64,000 nt of DNA, from the NCBI GenBank assembly GCA_965659945.1, contig CBFHYJ010000003.1:1-64000 (forward strand), read 5' to 3'. Position numbers and translations under genes: made by a program. Below, piece after piece: positions 7,490 to 17,200 of the stretch. Within the stretch, counting starts at the first letter, position 1. Each line of letters starts with the position of its first letter. Source of the stretch: VMDJ01 sp965659945. GTDB taxonomy: Bacteria; Pseudomonadota; Gammaproteobacteria; Chromatiales; Chromatiaceae. The notes beneath the pieces were generated by a model that saw only the letters and a list, made by a program, of their open reading frames with translations, did not search any database and was not told the origin of the DNA.

Positions 7490-7834
7490 TTAATCGTCGT
7501 CGACAGGATAGTAACGGTCGTCCAAGTTAGCAGGGCACAAAACTGTACGCATAGTGCCAACTAGCTCGAGTAATTTACCATTACGAATTTTATAAAAAAT
7601 GCGATTGGCATCTTTGCGCGAGGTCACAATATTTTTATTCCGCAGCTGCTCTAGATGCTGAGAAATATTACTTTGCGAGGTGCCCGTTTGTTCAACGATT
7701 TCACTTACTGATAACTCACGATCACCTAAGGTGCAGAGAATTTTCCAACGCAGTGGATGCGCCATTGCCTTCAGGGCATTCGCAGTCATGGTTGGATCTT
7801 CATCGGATGGCAAATCGTTTACTTCATCGTTCAT
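7490..7834 (-). CDS. ArsR-family regulator with a SqrR/BigR/YgaV-type cysteine pair
   Basis: A 114-residue winged-helix repressor with MAHPLRWKILCTLG and the recognition region SQSNISQHLEQLR. It has only two cysteines, Cys34 and Cys100, 66 residues apart. This is the same spacing as Cys41/Cys107 in SqrR, Cys42/Cys108 in BigR and the YgaV pair, and the second sits in the same VLCP context. Those proteins sense persulfide/polysulfide by forming a sulfur bridge and derepress sulfide-oxidation genes. No sulfide gene is adjacent; zapE follows directly. The family call is firm, and the sensing role is an inference from residue conservation. Confidence 0.9.
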   Translation of the reverse strand: MNDEVNDLPSDEDPTMTANALKAMAHPLRWKILCTLGDRELSVSEIVEQTGTSQSNISQHLEQLRNKNIVTSRKDANRIFYKIRNGKLLELVGTMRTVLCPANLDDRYYPVDDD

Positions 7835-7860
7835 CTTGTCACCTAAGCTCTTAGTGAGTC

Positions 7861-8706
7861 TTAATCTTCCTCTATTTTACGATATCCCTGCATATTTTTT
7901 GCGATGCAAAGAATTTCATCTAATTCACCACTCTCAGTCGTGATAGCGGTGCGAGAAAATAAAATTGGGATACGTTTACCTAGCTTGTCGACCAGTGCCG
8001 CATCGATATCCTTCACAGCACCTGCGCGAATCAACGCCTCCAGCCAAGTACCAAAGAACGCTTCTGCTTGCTCTTTACCATCTTCTTCGAAGACGTCGCT
8101 GATTTGCATACCCACAAGCTCTTCGGCGCTGTACGCAAGGAGCTTTTGAGCTGCTGGATTTGTTTCCTTAATCGCGCCCGCCGGTGTGAGCACAAACAAT
8201 GCCTCACCCATATTGGCAAGAATGTTACTCAAGTGCTGGTTAGCTTGATTGAGCTCAGCGGTGCGCTCTGCGACCTGCTGCTCGAGAATGACATTCAGCG
8301 AGCGCTCTTTTTCAATCAGGCGGAAATAGGTGCTGACCTTATTCAGGAACTGGTTATCGTCAATTGGCTTTAGCAGATAGTCTGCAGCACCGACATCGTA
8401 ACCGCGTTTTTGAAACTCTTCTGTCTTAAAGGCTGCTGTCAAAAAGATGATCGGAATATCACGTGTCTTTTTACGCTGCTTAAGCATTTGTGCCGTTTCA
8501 AAACCATCAACTTCCGGCATCTGCACATCGAGAATAATCAAGTCAATATCTGGCGTGCTTTGTGCAATCTCAAGCGCTTGAGCACCACCGGTCGCTTCAA
8601 CCAATTGCACCTGCATATTGTTTTCCAATAAGGCGCGCAAGGTGAACAGGTTGTCCGGGTTGTCATCAACCGCAAGAATTTTGAAATCTTGGTATTGCTG
8701 CGTCAT
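7861..8706 (-). CDS. Response regulator with C-terminal PAS domain
   Basis: The 281-residue protein has a receiver domain (about 8-125) with the acidic pocket VDD, phospho-acceptor Asp60 in LIILD and conserved Lys113 in LLKP. A short coiled coil (about 132-160) leads to a PAS domain (about 160-275). There is no DNA-binding or GGDEF output, so it probably signals through protein contacts. It starts five bases after the histidine-kinase gene and is almost certainly its partner. Confidence 0.9.
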   Translation of the reverse strand: MTQQYQDFKILAVDDNPDNLFTLRALLENNMQVQLVEATGGAQALEIAQSTPDIDLIILDVQMPEVDGFETAQMLKQRKKTRDIPIIFLTAAFKTEEFQKRGYDVGAADYLLKPIDDNQFLNKVSTYFRLIEKERSLNVILEQQVAERTAELNQANQHLSNILANMGEALFVLTPAGAIKETNPAAQKLLAYSAEELVGMQISDVFEEDGKEQAEAFFGTWLEALIRAGAVKDIDAALVDKLGKRIPILFSRTAITTESGELDEILCIAKNMQGYRKIEED

Positions 8707-8711
8707 TTTGA

Positions 8712-10976
8712 TTATTCGAGGTTGTCTCTAACTTGCTGGGTAAACGATTTCATGTCGTCGGACAATAACACGTTGGCATCAAAGCTGACTGCACTCCACA
8801 AGGTGTTTTCCCACGGATTTGAAGTCGATTTGATTATCATCAAGCGGAATGGTGTCTCTTGCGTCTTACGCAAAGATTGAAGTCGTTCATTCACATTATC
8901 AAGCACAGCATCCTGATCAATAAGCAAGGCATCAATTGCGCCTTCTTCTTTCAACACATCCTCGGCCTCATCGAGGTCATCAATGAACAACACCTTACCC
9001 TGGCATGCATTGATTGCTTTACTAATGCGTAATTGTCTGGCTATTGATGGCTCAATAACGAGCAGCCGCTTTGAGGATAAATCCGCTTGAACCACCTCTT
9101 CGATAGGCTCAACATCTTTAGCGTCATCAACCTGAAGCTTTACAGACTCAATGATTTCACCTGAGTCACAACTCAATGGTAACAAGATACTAAACGTAGC
9201 ACCTTCATCAACTTGGCTTGATAGTTGGATATCGCCTTGCATCAAACGCGCCAACTGACGACTTATCGTCAAACCCAAGCCCGTTCCACCATATTTTCGA
9301 TTAGTGGAACCATCAGCCTGTTGAAAAGCGTCAAATATTTTCTTCTGCTTTTCAGGTGCGATACCAATGCCGCTATCAATTACTGAGAACATCACTGCAT
9401 AAGGCTTTTCTGCTGGTGCGACACGAAGCGTCACTTGACCTTGATCGGTGAACTTCAATGCATTGGCTAAGAAATTTTTCAAAATCTGACGCAGCTTATC
9501 CGCATCACTGCGTATCATCCTTGGCGCACCCTGCTGATGCTCCACCTTAAATGTGAGCTGCTTAGCTTGATATTGCGGCTCAAGCATCTCGTGCAAATCA
9601 TCGACCAATTGCTGTACATCAATTTGCTCACAGTGCACATCAAACTTACGCGCCTCAATTTTCGATAGATCAAGAATGTTATCGATCAAATTCTTTAGGT
9701 CATTCGCCGCTTTATGAATAACGCCGGCCTGCTGCTTCTGCTTATCTTTGAGCTGAGCGTCTTCAGCCGCAAGCAGTTTTGACAGTAATAAAATTGAATT
9801 TAGTGGCGTTCTGAGCTCATGACTGACATTGGCTAAGAACTCACTTTTATATTTATTACTGGCTTCAAGCTCTTTGGTGTGTGCCTTCTGTGCCTCAGCT
9901 TGCTCGGCATGTAGGGTTGAAAGCTTAGTCAGGTCGGATGACAACTCACGCAACTCTTTGGTGTCGTTCCAATCAAACTTAACTGCTTTACGTGACTCGA
10001 GTGTTTGACGAATACCGCCAATCAGCTCATTGCTCAGTTTTTCTACACGACGAGCTACCAAGCGAGTCGAGAACAGCAGCAAGATAACCAAGCCCGCAAT
10101 GATGGCTAAAACACGTTGCACCATCTCACTTTGAAAATCGATCAACGGCTGCAAGCTAACTTCGCGTCCCACCCATAAAGGCGCACCTGAATCGGTGTAA
10201 AACATTGGCACCCAGATCACTCGGCGATCATTACTTTCCCAACTAACGATGCGTCGATTACTAAACAAGTCTTTCAGGCCGACGTAATCGATAAACGCAT
10301 TGCTATCATGTGTTTGCATACCGCCAAGCTGCACATACTCACCGGTATCCATAACCCACTGCGTTTTATCATCGCGCTGAGCGAGGCTTGTAATATCGAC
10401 CGTGATGATGACCGCACCACCACTCTTAACCTCAACCGGCGCCATCATCTGCAAACTCAGCGCGCCCTCTTTCTCGTCAATACTGACGGCAGAGAAAGTT
10501 ACTTTGGTCAGATCACCCTGCTCGACCGCTTTACGCAATTCCGCTGAGACAGGGGGTAGATCTTCTTTTGGCGTGTACCAAGCCGCGGTGTCCTTATCGC
10601 GCAGTAACCACATCAAATCATCACCGGCTTTATCAAGGAAGCGAATCTCGGTGATATCTCGCTCTTCACGCAAAATTCGATTTACCCATGCGGTATAGCG
10701 CTGACGATCTTGCTCAAGGCGATCCTCTTGAATCTCAACCTCAGTGGTTAGCATTGCCGGATCAGGTAGACGAGCTAACAAACGTACATTGGCATTACGG
10801 TTTGCGAGGTGTTGGTCTAGATCGATAAAGTCAGCACGCAAGTTCTGTAGAAATGCCTGTCGATAAAAGGTATCAACACGCTCAAGCACCAAGGGCAGAT
10901 TAATCACCACCGCCATTAATAACGGCATGGCTGCAAAGATGAATAAAAACAGTAAGATTCGGGTACGCATCGACAT
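8712..10976 (-). CDS. Membrane hybrid-type sensor histidine kinase
   Basis: From the ATG at 10976 the protein is 754 residues; an in-frame GTG at 11006 would add ten polar residues before the membrane segment and is less likely. Order: membrane span (about 5-27), extracytoplasmic Cache-like sensor (about 35-280), second span (about 292-310), HisKA with phospho-acceptor His386 in SHELRTP, then a HATPase domain with NALKFTDQ, DSGIGIAPE and GGTGLGL. The C-terminal 130 residues resemble a receiver domain with LLIDQD but lack the full acidic pocket, so it may be degenerate. The ligand is unknown. The response regulator follows immediately. Confidence 0.9.
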   Translation of the reverse strand: MSMRTRILLFLFIFAAMPLLMAVVINLPLVLERVDTFYRQAFLQNLRADFIDLDQHLANRNANVRLLARLPDPAMLTTEVEIQEDRLEQDRQRYTAWVNRILREERDITEIRFLDKAGDDLMWLLRDKDTAAWYTPKEDLPPVSAELRKAVEQGDLTKVTFSAVSIDEKEGALSLQMMAPVEVKSGGAVIITVDITSLAQRDDKTQWVMDTGEYVQLGGMQTHDSNAFIDYVGLKDLFSNRRIVSWESNDRRVIWVPMFYTDSGAPLWVGREVSLQPLIDFQSEMVQRVLAIIAGLVILLLFSTRLVARRVEKLSNELIGGIRQTLESRKAVKFDWNDTKELRELSSDLTKLSTLHAEQAEAQKAHTKELEASNKYKSEFLANVSHELRTPLNSILLLSKLLAAEDAQLKDKQKQQAGVIHKAANDLKNLIDNILDLSKIEARKFDVHCEQIDVQQLVDDLHEMLEPQYQAKQLTFKVEHQQGAPRMIRSDADKLRQILKNFLANALKFTDQGQVTLRVAPAEKPYAVMFSVIDSGIGIAPEKQKKIFDAFQQADGSTNRKYGGTGLGLTISRQLARLMQGDIQLSSQVDEGATFSILLPLSCDSGEIIESVKLQVDDAKDVEPIEEVVQADLSSKRLLVIEPSIARQLRISKAINACQGKVLFIDDLDEAEDVLKEEGAIDALLIDQDAVLDNVNERLQSLRKTQETPFRLMIIKSTSNPWENTLWSAVSFDANVLLSDDMKSFTQQVRDNLE

Positions 10977-11010
10977 GTGCACATTATGACCGCGACAGAT
11001 CCACACGCCA

Positions 11011-11715
11011 ATGACTGAGTCTCAGACCAAAACGCCTGAAATCCCGATTTTGTACCGTGATGAGCATTTGATTGTGGTTCACAAGCCGGCCGGCCTGCTC
11101 ATGCACCGTAGCCCCATCTCTCAAGACACGGTTTTTCTACTGCAGACCCTGCGCGACCAAATTGACCAACGCGTGTATCCGGTGCATCGTTTGGATAGAG
11201 CCACTTCAGGCGTATTGCTGCTGGGTTTAAACCCAGATATAGCACGTGAGCTGGTCACTCAGTTTGAATCTCACCAGATCAGCAAGTCTTATCACGCACT
11301 CGTTCGTGGCTGGGCTGATGATGAGGGCGAGATCAATCACCCAGTAGCAGATGAAGAAGGCAACAACGTACCGCAAGAGGCCGTCACGAGATACCGATGT
11401 TTAGAACGCGTGGAGCTACCTGTTGCGATTAGTCGCTACCCTACATCTCGTTATTCGATTGTCGAAGCCGAGCCACTTACAGGACGGCGCCAACAGATCC
11501 GTAAGCATTTCAAACATATCTCGCATCACATCATTGGCGATACCACCCATGGCGATGGCAAACATAACAACTATTTTCGAGAATACCATGGCATCTTTCG
11601 CCTCATGCTCACGTCCAAGCAGCTTAGCTTCACTCATCCTGTTTCATTAGAAAAAATACGTTGCGATGCTTTAGATGAACTTGAGTGGCAGCGACTCAAC
11701 AGCATTTTTAAATGA
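11011..11715 (+). CDS. truC: tRNA pseudouridine(65) synthase TruC
   Basis: A 234-residue RluA-family pseudouridine synthase with catalytic Asp in HRLDRATSG. The KPAGLLMHRS opening, RDQIDQRVYPVHRLDR, and PTSRYSIVEAEPLTGRRQQIRKH segments follow E. coli TruC, which modifies uridine 65 in tRNA(Ile) and tRNA(Asp). No S4 domain is present, as usual for TruC. It is divergent from the histidine-kinase gene with only about 34 bases between, so its promoter must overlap that gene's 5' end. It converges on bcp with a shared terminator. Confidence 0.88.
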   Translation: MTESQTKTPEIPILYRDEHLIVVHKPAGLLMHRSPISQDTVFLLQTLRDQIDQRVYPVHRLDRATSGVLLLGLNPDIARELVTQFESHQISKSYHALVRGWADDEGEINHPVADEEGNNVPQEAVTRYRCLERVELPVAISRYPTSRYSIVEAEPLTGRRQQIRKHFKHISHHIIGDTTHGDGKHNNYFREYHGIFRLMLTSKQLSFTHPVSLEKIRCDALDELEWQRLNSIFK

Positions 11716-11743
11716 CATAAAAAAGCCCGTCACCGACGGGCTC
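11716..11743 (-). terminator. Terminator of bcp, possibly shared with truC
   Basis: AGCCCGTC (11724-11731) pairs perfectly with GACGGGCT (11735-11742) across an ACC loop. On the minus strand a run of six U follows, making it a good terminator for bcp. The rightward tail is only weakly T-rich. Confidence 0.85.
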
Positions 11744-11747
11744 TTGC

Positions 11748-12209
11748 TTAAAAGGATCTGACGACCTCGAGTATTTGTTCGGCATGCCCCTTGGGTGATA
11801 CCCCATACTCAGCAAACTTGATCGTGCCTTGCGCATCCACAATGAATGTCGAACGAACGATGCCAAACCTCTTTTCACCGTTCTTTTCTTTTTCTTGCCA
11901 AATACCATAGGCATCACAAAGCTGGCCTTCCACATCTGCCAGCAGCTGCACGGTCAAGCCGTACTTATCGCGAAACTCGCCGTGACTTTTGCAATTATCT
12001 TTACTTACACCAATCAACTTGGTGTTATGCGCTAAGAATTCATCTAAAAGATCAGAGAACTCCTGCGCCTCCATTGTGCAACCCGGCGTGTCATCTTTTG
12101 GGTAGAAGTAGATAACGTAATTTGAGCCTTCAAGATCTTTTGAAAGACACATATTCATGTCTGCATCTGGCAGCTCAAACGCCGGTGCTTTATCGCCAAC
12201 TGAAAGCAT
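11748..12209 (-). CDS. bcp: Thioredoxin-dependent peroxiredoxin Bcp (PrxQ type)
   Basis: A 153-residue peroxiredoxin with the active-site string YPKDDTPGCT; the peroxidatic cysteine is Cys44. E. coli Bcp has a second cysteine five residues later for the intramolecular disulfide. Here position 49 is Gln, so the enzyme is either one-Cys or uses another cysteine such as Cys78 or Cys98. It reduces peroxides and lipid hydroperoxides with thioredoxin. It lies 60 bases downstream of tmcA on the same strand. Confidence 0.93.
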   Translation of the reverse strand: MLSVGDKAPAFELPDADMNMCLSKDLEGSNYVIYFYPKDDTPGCTMEAQEFSDLLDEFLAHNTKLIGVSKDNCKSHGEFRDKYGLTVQLLADVEGQLCDAYGIWQEKEKNGEKRFGIVRSTFIVDAQGTIKFAEYGVSPKGHAEQILEVVRSF

Positions 12210-12269
12210 CTTATTTCCCCCTAGCTTTCTCTGTGATAACTCTGAATGTAGGCGCCTTATTTGCGCAGG

Positions 12270-14240
12270 TCAACCGTTGGCTATTAGCTCCGAAAACAGC
12301 TGTCGCAAAAGCTCATTTTGCTCATTCTTTAAGACACCCTCAGATAAGGTGACCTGCTGATGCGTTTGACGCTGCAGTAACAGTTTTATCGCAACACTCA
12401 GCGCCGTAGACTCCTCAGCCTGGGCATGGCTTAACTTAGCAATAAGGACGCGTTGCATCGTAGGGATAACTGACTGCAACTCACGACGGTGCTCGGTAAA
12501 GCCTATTAGCAAATTTTTATCTGCTTGATCTATATCTCCCATCGCGGACTGAGTGAAAAATAAAGCACTTACTAATGCTGGTTCAAGCACTGACAAATCA
12601 TCAGATAATCGATAGGGCAGATCTTTTAAATATTGCGCATGCAGCTGCTCAATATCTGCGACGCAATTCTCAGAGATCGCCAACAACATTTGAAGTGATT
12701 GCGCACCACTACTCGCATCAATACGATGACCGATACGCGCCGGCTTGAAGTCTTGCGAATGCCAGAACTTGAGACTCGTTGCATCCATCGCATAAGAAGT
12801 TCCCAGTAAATCAATTGACTGCCGTTTTGCTTCTTTAAGGATTGCTTGTATTAACTGACTTGCGAGACCTTGGCGTCGACATTGCTCATTTGTCGCAATG
12901 CGCATAATGCGCAAGAGCTTCTTTTCTAGCCCTTTAGCATAAGCAGAATGTTGCGCAAGCGATTGCAGTAGCAAGTGTCCTTTAGGTCGTCGATAGCCCT
13001 GTGTAATCTGCTCGGCTAACTCTTTTGAAAAACCGCCTTCCTCAACTGTGATTGCACAGGCAACAACTCGACCGCTCTCTCGAGCAAGCCAAAGCTGCTG
13101 CATCGGATCATTTAATAAGGCATACAAGTCAGAAGGACGTGTTTGATAATGCGCATCAACAAGCAGGCCAACAATAGCGCGCAATAGCGGCCCATCATTA
13201 ATCAATGATGTCTTATCACAATGCTCAATCGTTACTTCGGCACACTTATCTATATCATCTGGCTTAGCGTTTAGCATTAGCCATTGATACGAAGTGATCT
13301 CCAGTGGGTCATCATCCGCCCAACGCACAGGATGATCTAATTGAATTTTCTTAACTTGGTTGGAATAGCCGTCGAGCAGCCTTGTGAATCGCGTAACAAA
13401 ACCACGACCACTTCCCTCGTAGCCATGCACTGTCGAGCTAAAAACTAAACGGTTCTCTCGCTGAAGAAATTTTTCAAGCGTTGCCAGTGGCACCATTGCC
13501 GCTTCATCTATTACACACAGCGAACTCGATCGCTCCTGCAATACATACTCGTCAGGATGCATCCACTGCACAGCACTCTTTGCCAGACATCGTCGCTCCA
13601 GAACATCAAAAAGTGGATCGACTGATCGACGATTCATACTGATAACTGCGATAACTTTTTTATCGTCAGCTTCTATCAAATCAGCAATCGCCTCGCCTAA
13701 TGCGGTTGTCTTTCCACGGCCACGATGTGCCGTGATGACCAATGGTCGCTTCGCATGGCCAGTCGCAACACGCTTGATGGCTTCTACCGCACCTTGTTGG
13801 CCTTGCGTTAATTCAAAAGATTCTTTTTTTATCGCAACTGGCGAAGGTGGCGACTGATCATCTCCTTGGGTGATCGAGATGAGTTGTTTCTCAGTCTCAA
13901 ACAGGGTTGCTAAACGTTGCTCATACAAACCACGCTCAACAAAGTCCTGACGATTAGGGAGCATCAGATACAACATACCTCCACCGCGCAAAGTACCTAT
14001 CAATGCCGCGAGATGATCAGGCTTAAAACCTTGATGACACTCAACAACTAAGCTGTCGCATTGCTGACCTAGCTTTTGTGTGACGTGATTAGCGGCAATC
14101 GCATCGGCAGAAGCTGGTGCATGCCCCCCATACCAAAAACAATGCCCTAAAGATTTCACATCAAGCTGATCAACAGCCCAAGCAAGATCACCCCACAGCA
14201 GCACGGCTTGTCGGTGACTGTGTTGCATCAACTGTGACAT
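12270..14240 (-). CDS. tmcA: tRNA(Met) cytidine acetyltransferase TmcA
   Basis: At 656 residues it has the full TmcA layout. An N-terminal domain (about 1-130) precedes an ATPase/helicase domain with Walker A AHRGRGKTT around 171-179 and Walker B CVIDEAAMVP. A GNAT acetyltransferase domain follows (about 370-520) with IMRIATNEQCRRQGLASQL. The enzyme makes N4-acetylcytidine at the wobble position of elongator tRNA(Met) using ATP and acetyl-CoA. It starts six bases after the metH stop codon, suggesting co-transcription. Confidence 0.95.
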   Translation of the reverse strand: MSQLMQHSHRQAVLLWGDLAWAVDQLDVKSLGHCFWYGGHAPASADAIAANHVTQKLGQQCDSLVVECHQGFKPDHLAALIGTLRGGGMLYLMLPNRQDFVERGLYEQRLATLFETEKQLISITQGDDQSPPSPVAIKKESFELTQGQQGAVEAIKRVATGHAKRPLVITAHRGRGKTTALGEAIADLIEADDKKVIAVISMNRRSVDPLFDVLERRCLAKSAVQWMHPDEYVLQERSSSLCVIDEAAMVPLATLEKFLQRENRLVFSSTVHGYEGSGRGFVTRFTRLLDGYSNQVKKIQLDHPVRWADDDPLEITSYQWLMLNAKPDDIDKCAEVTIEHCDKTSLINDGPLLRAIVGLLVDAHYQTRPSDLYALLNDPMQQLWLARESGRVVACAITVEEGGFSKELAEQITQGYRRPKGHLLLQSLAQHSAYAKGLEKKLLRIMRIATNEQCRRQGLASQLIQAILKEAKRQSIDLLGTSYAMDATSLKFWHSQDFKPARIGHRIDASSGAQSLQMLLAISENCVADIEQLHAQYLKDLPYRLSDDLSVLEPALVSALFFTQSAMGDIDQADKNLLIGFTEHRRELQSVIPTMQRVLIAKLSHAQAEESTALSVAIKLLLQRQTHQQVTLSEGVLKNEQNELLRQLFSELIANG

Positions 14241-14246
14241 AGAAAT

Positions 14247-17200
14247 TTAGGCGTCAGGATCGTACGCGAGATTAGGGCCGAGCCACTTTTCCATCTCGGC
14301 TACTTCAACACCCTTACGTGCTGCGTAATCTTCGAGCTGATCTTTATTGATACGACCAATCGCAAAATAGCGCGCATCAGGATGGGCAAAATATAAACCT
14401 GATACAGCCGCCGTCGGCACCATCGCTTTAGACTCGGTTAACCAAATATCGGTATTAGCTTCAGCATCCAACAAGGTCCACAACAAATCCTTTTCCGTGT
14501 GATCCGGTGATGCTGGGTAACCCATTGCAGGTCGAATGCCTTGGTAAACTTCTTCGATCAATTGCTCATTGCTGAGCGCTTCATCAGATGCGTAACCCCA
14601 AAGTTCAGTACGAACTTTTTGATGCAACCATTCAGTTAATGCTTCAGCCAAACGATCGGCTAACGCCTTGAGCATAATGCCGTTGTAATCATCATGGTCA
14701 GCATCAAACTCAGCTAGCTTCTCATCGATACCGATACCTGCGGTTGCAGCAAAGCCACCAATGTAATCATTCAGACCGGTATCCTTAGGTGCTATGTAGT
14801 CACCTAAGCTTTCATTGTATTTACCCTCTGGCTGCTTACCTTGCTTACGCAAATTATGCAACGTGGTGAGTAACTCTTTACGCGAATCATCTTTGTACAC
14901 TTCAATGTCATCACCAACGGCATTCGCAGCAAACAAGCCGACAACCGCATTGGCACTTAGCCATTTCTCATCAATGATTTTTTGCAGCATTGCTGTTGCA
15001 TCGGCATACAGCTTACGTGCTTCTTCACCCTTCTCAGCATCATCGAGAATTTTCGGGAAGCGACCTTTCAGCTGCCATGCGTGGAAGAAGAAGGTCCAAT
15101 CAATCAACGGAGTGATCTCATTGAGATCAATATCCTTAAGAACTGTTATGCCAGGTTTCGCTGGCTTAACGATTGGCGCTGCCGCCCAATCAATCGGTGT
15201 ACGGTTGGCCTGCGCTTTTGCAAGCGGCACATTGTTTTTCGCTTCATTCTTAGCCGCGCGTTGCTGACGCACAACATCATATTCATCACGCAGACCCGCT
15301 AAGAACTTAGGCTTTTGTTCTTTCGATAATAAGGTCGATGCAACGCCAACTGCACGCGAAGCATCTGCAACATAAATTGCGCCGTGCTCATACTGCGGTT
15401 CAATTTTTACAGCGGTGTGTGCTTTAGAGGTTGTCGCACCACCGATCATTAATGGGATGTTAAAGCCTTGACGCTTCATCTCTTTAGCGACGTGTACCAT
15501 CTCATCGAGGGACGGCGTGATCAGACCCGACAAACCGATGATGTCGACATTCTCTTCTTTCGCGCGTTGCAGAATTGTCTCAGCGGGCACCATAACGCCG
15601 AGGTCGATGACTTCGTAGTTGTTACACTGCAACACCACGCCAACGATATTCTTACCGATATCGTGAACATCACCTTTCACCGTGGCCATCAAAATCTTGC
15701 CACTACTTTCTACCGCACAATCAGCTTTCTCCGCCTCAAGATAAGGTTCCAGATAAGCCACGGCTTTTTTCATGACTCGCGCAGATTTAACCACCTGCGG
15801 TAGGAACATCTTGCCTTCACCAAACAGATCACCGACCACATTCATGCCATCCATTAGCGGACCTTCGATGACATGCAATGGGCGCTCAGCTTGAGCGCGC
15901 GCTTCTTCAGTATCTTGATCGATGTATTCGGTAATGCCTTTTACCAGTGCATGCTCTAGACGCTTATTGACTGGCCAAGTACGCCATTCCAAATCTTGTT
16001 TAGACTCAACGCCACCGCCATCACCGGCATACTTTGGTGCGATCTCAACCAAGCGGTCACCCGCTTCTGGGTCTTTATTCAAGACCACATCCTCAACCGC
16101 ATCACGCAACTCAGGTTCTAGCTCGTCATAAACCGCAAGCTGGCCCGCATTCACGATACCCATGTCCATACCGGCACGAATCGCGTGATAAAGGAACACC
16201 GCGTGAATCGCTTCACGCACATGATTGTTACCGCGGAAGGAGAATGACACGTTTGATACGCCACCTGAAATCATTGCATGTGGCAGTGTTTGTTTTATCT
16301 CGCGTGTCGCTTCAATAAAGTCGACGCCGTAGTTGTTATGCTCTTCGATACCTGTCGCAACAGCAAAGATATTCGGGTCGAAAATAATGTCTTCAGGCGG
16401 GAAGCCGATCTCATCAACCAAAATGCGATAAGCACGCGTACAGATCTCGACCTTGCGCGCATGCGTATCAGCCTGACCCACTTCATCGAATGCCATCACG
16501 ATAACTGCGGCACCATAACGACGGCACAGCTTGGCTTGTTCGCGGAATTTATCTTCGCCCTCTTTCATCGAGATCGAATTGACAATTGGCTTACCTTGGC
16601 AGCACTTCAAGCCTGCTTCGATAATTTCCCACTTTGACGAGTCAATCATCAAAGGCACTTTGGCGATATCAGGCTCAGAGGCAATCAGGTTTAAGAAGCG
16701 CACCATGGCTGCCTCACCATCCAGCATGCCTTCGTCCATGTTGACGTCAACGATCTGTGCACCATCTTCAACTTGGGCACGACAGATATCTAAGGCTTCT
16801 TCGTATTCTTCATTCAGGATCAATCGCTTGAACTTGGCTGAACCTGTGACATTCGCACGCTCACCCACATTGGTGAACAAACTTAGCTCACCCAGGTTAA
16901 GTGGTTCTAAACCCGACAGGCGACACTCAACCGCAAGTTCAGGTTTCTTGCGGGGCGCTTTATCTGCGACCGCTTCTGCGATTGCACGAATGTGATCTGG
17001 CGATGAACCACAACAACCACCAATGATGTTGAGGAATCCAGCTTCTGCCCACTCAGCGACTTGAGCAGCCATCTCGGGTGGCATCAAATCGTATTCACCA
17101 AACTCGTTTGGCAAACCAGCATTCGGGTGCGCATTGACATGGCACTCAGCGATGCGCGACATCTCTTCAACATACTGACGTAACAGATCAGGACCCAATG

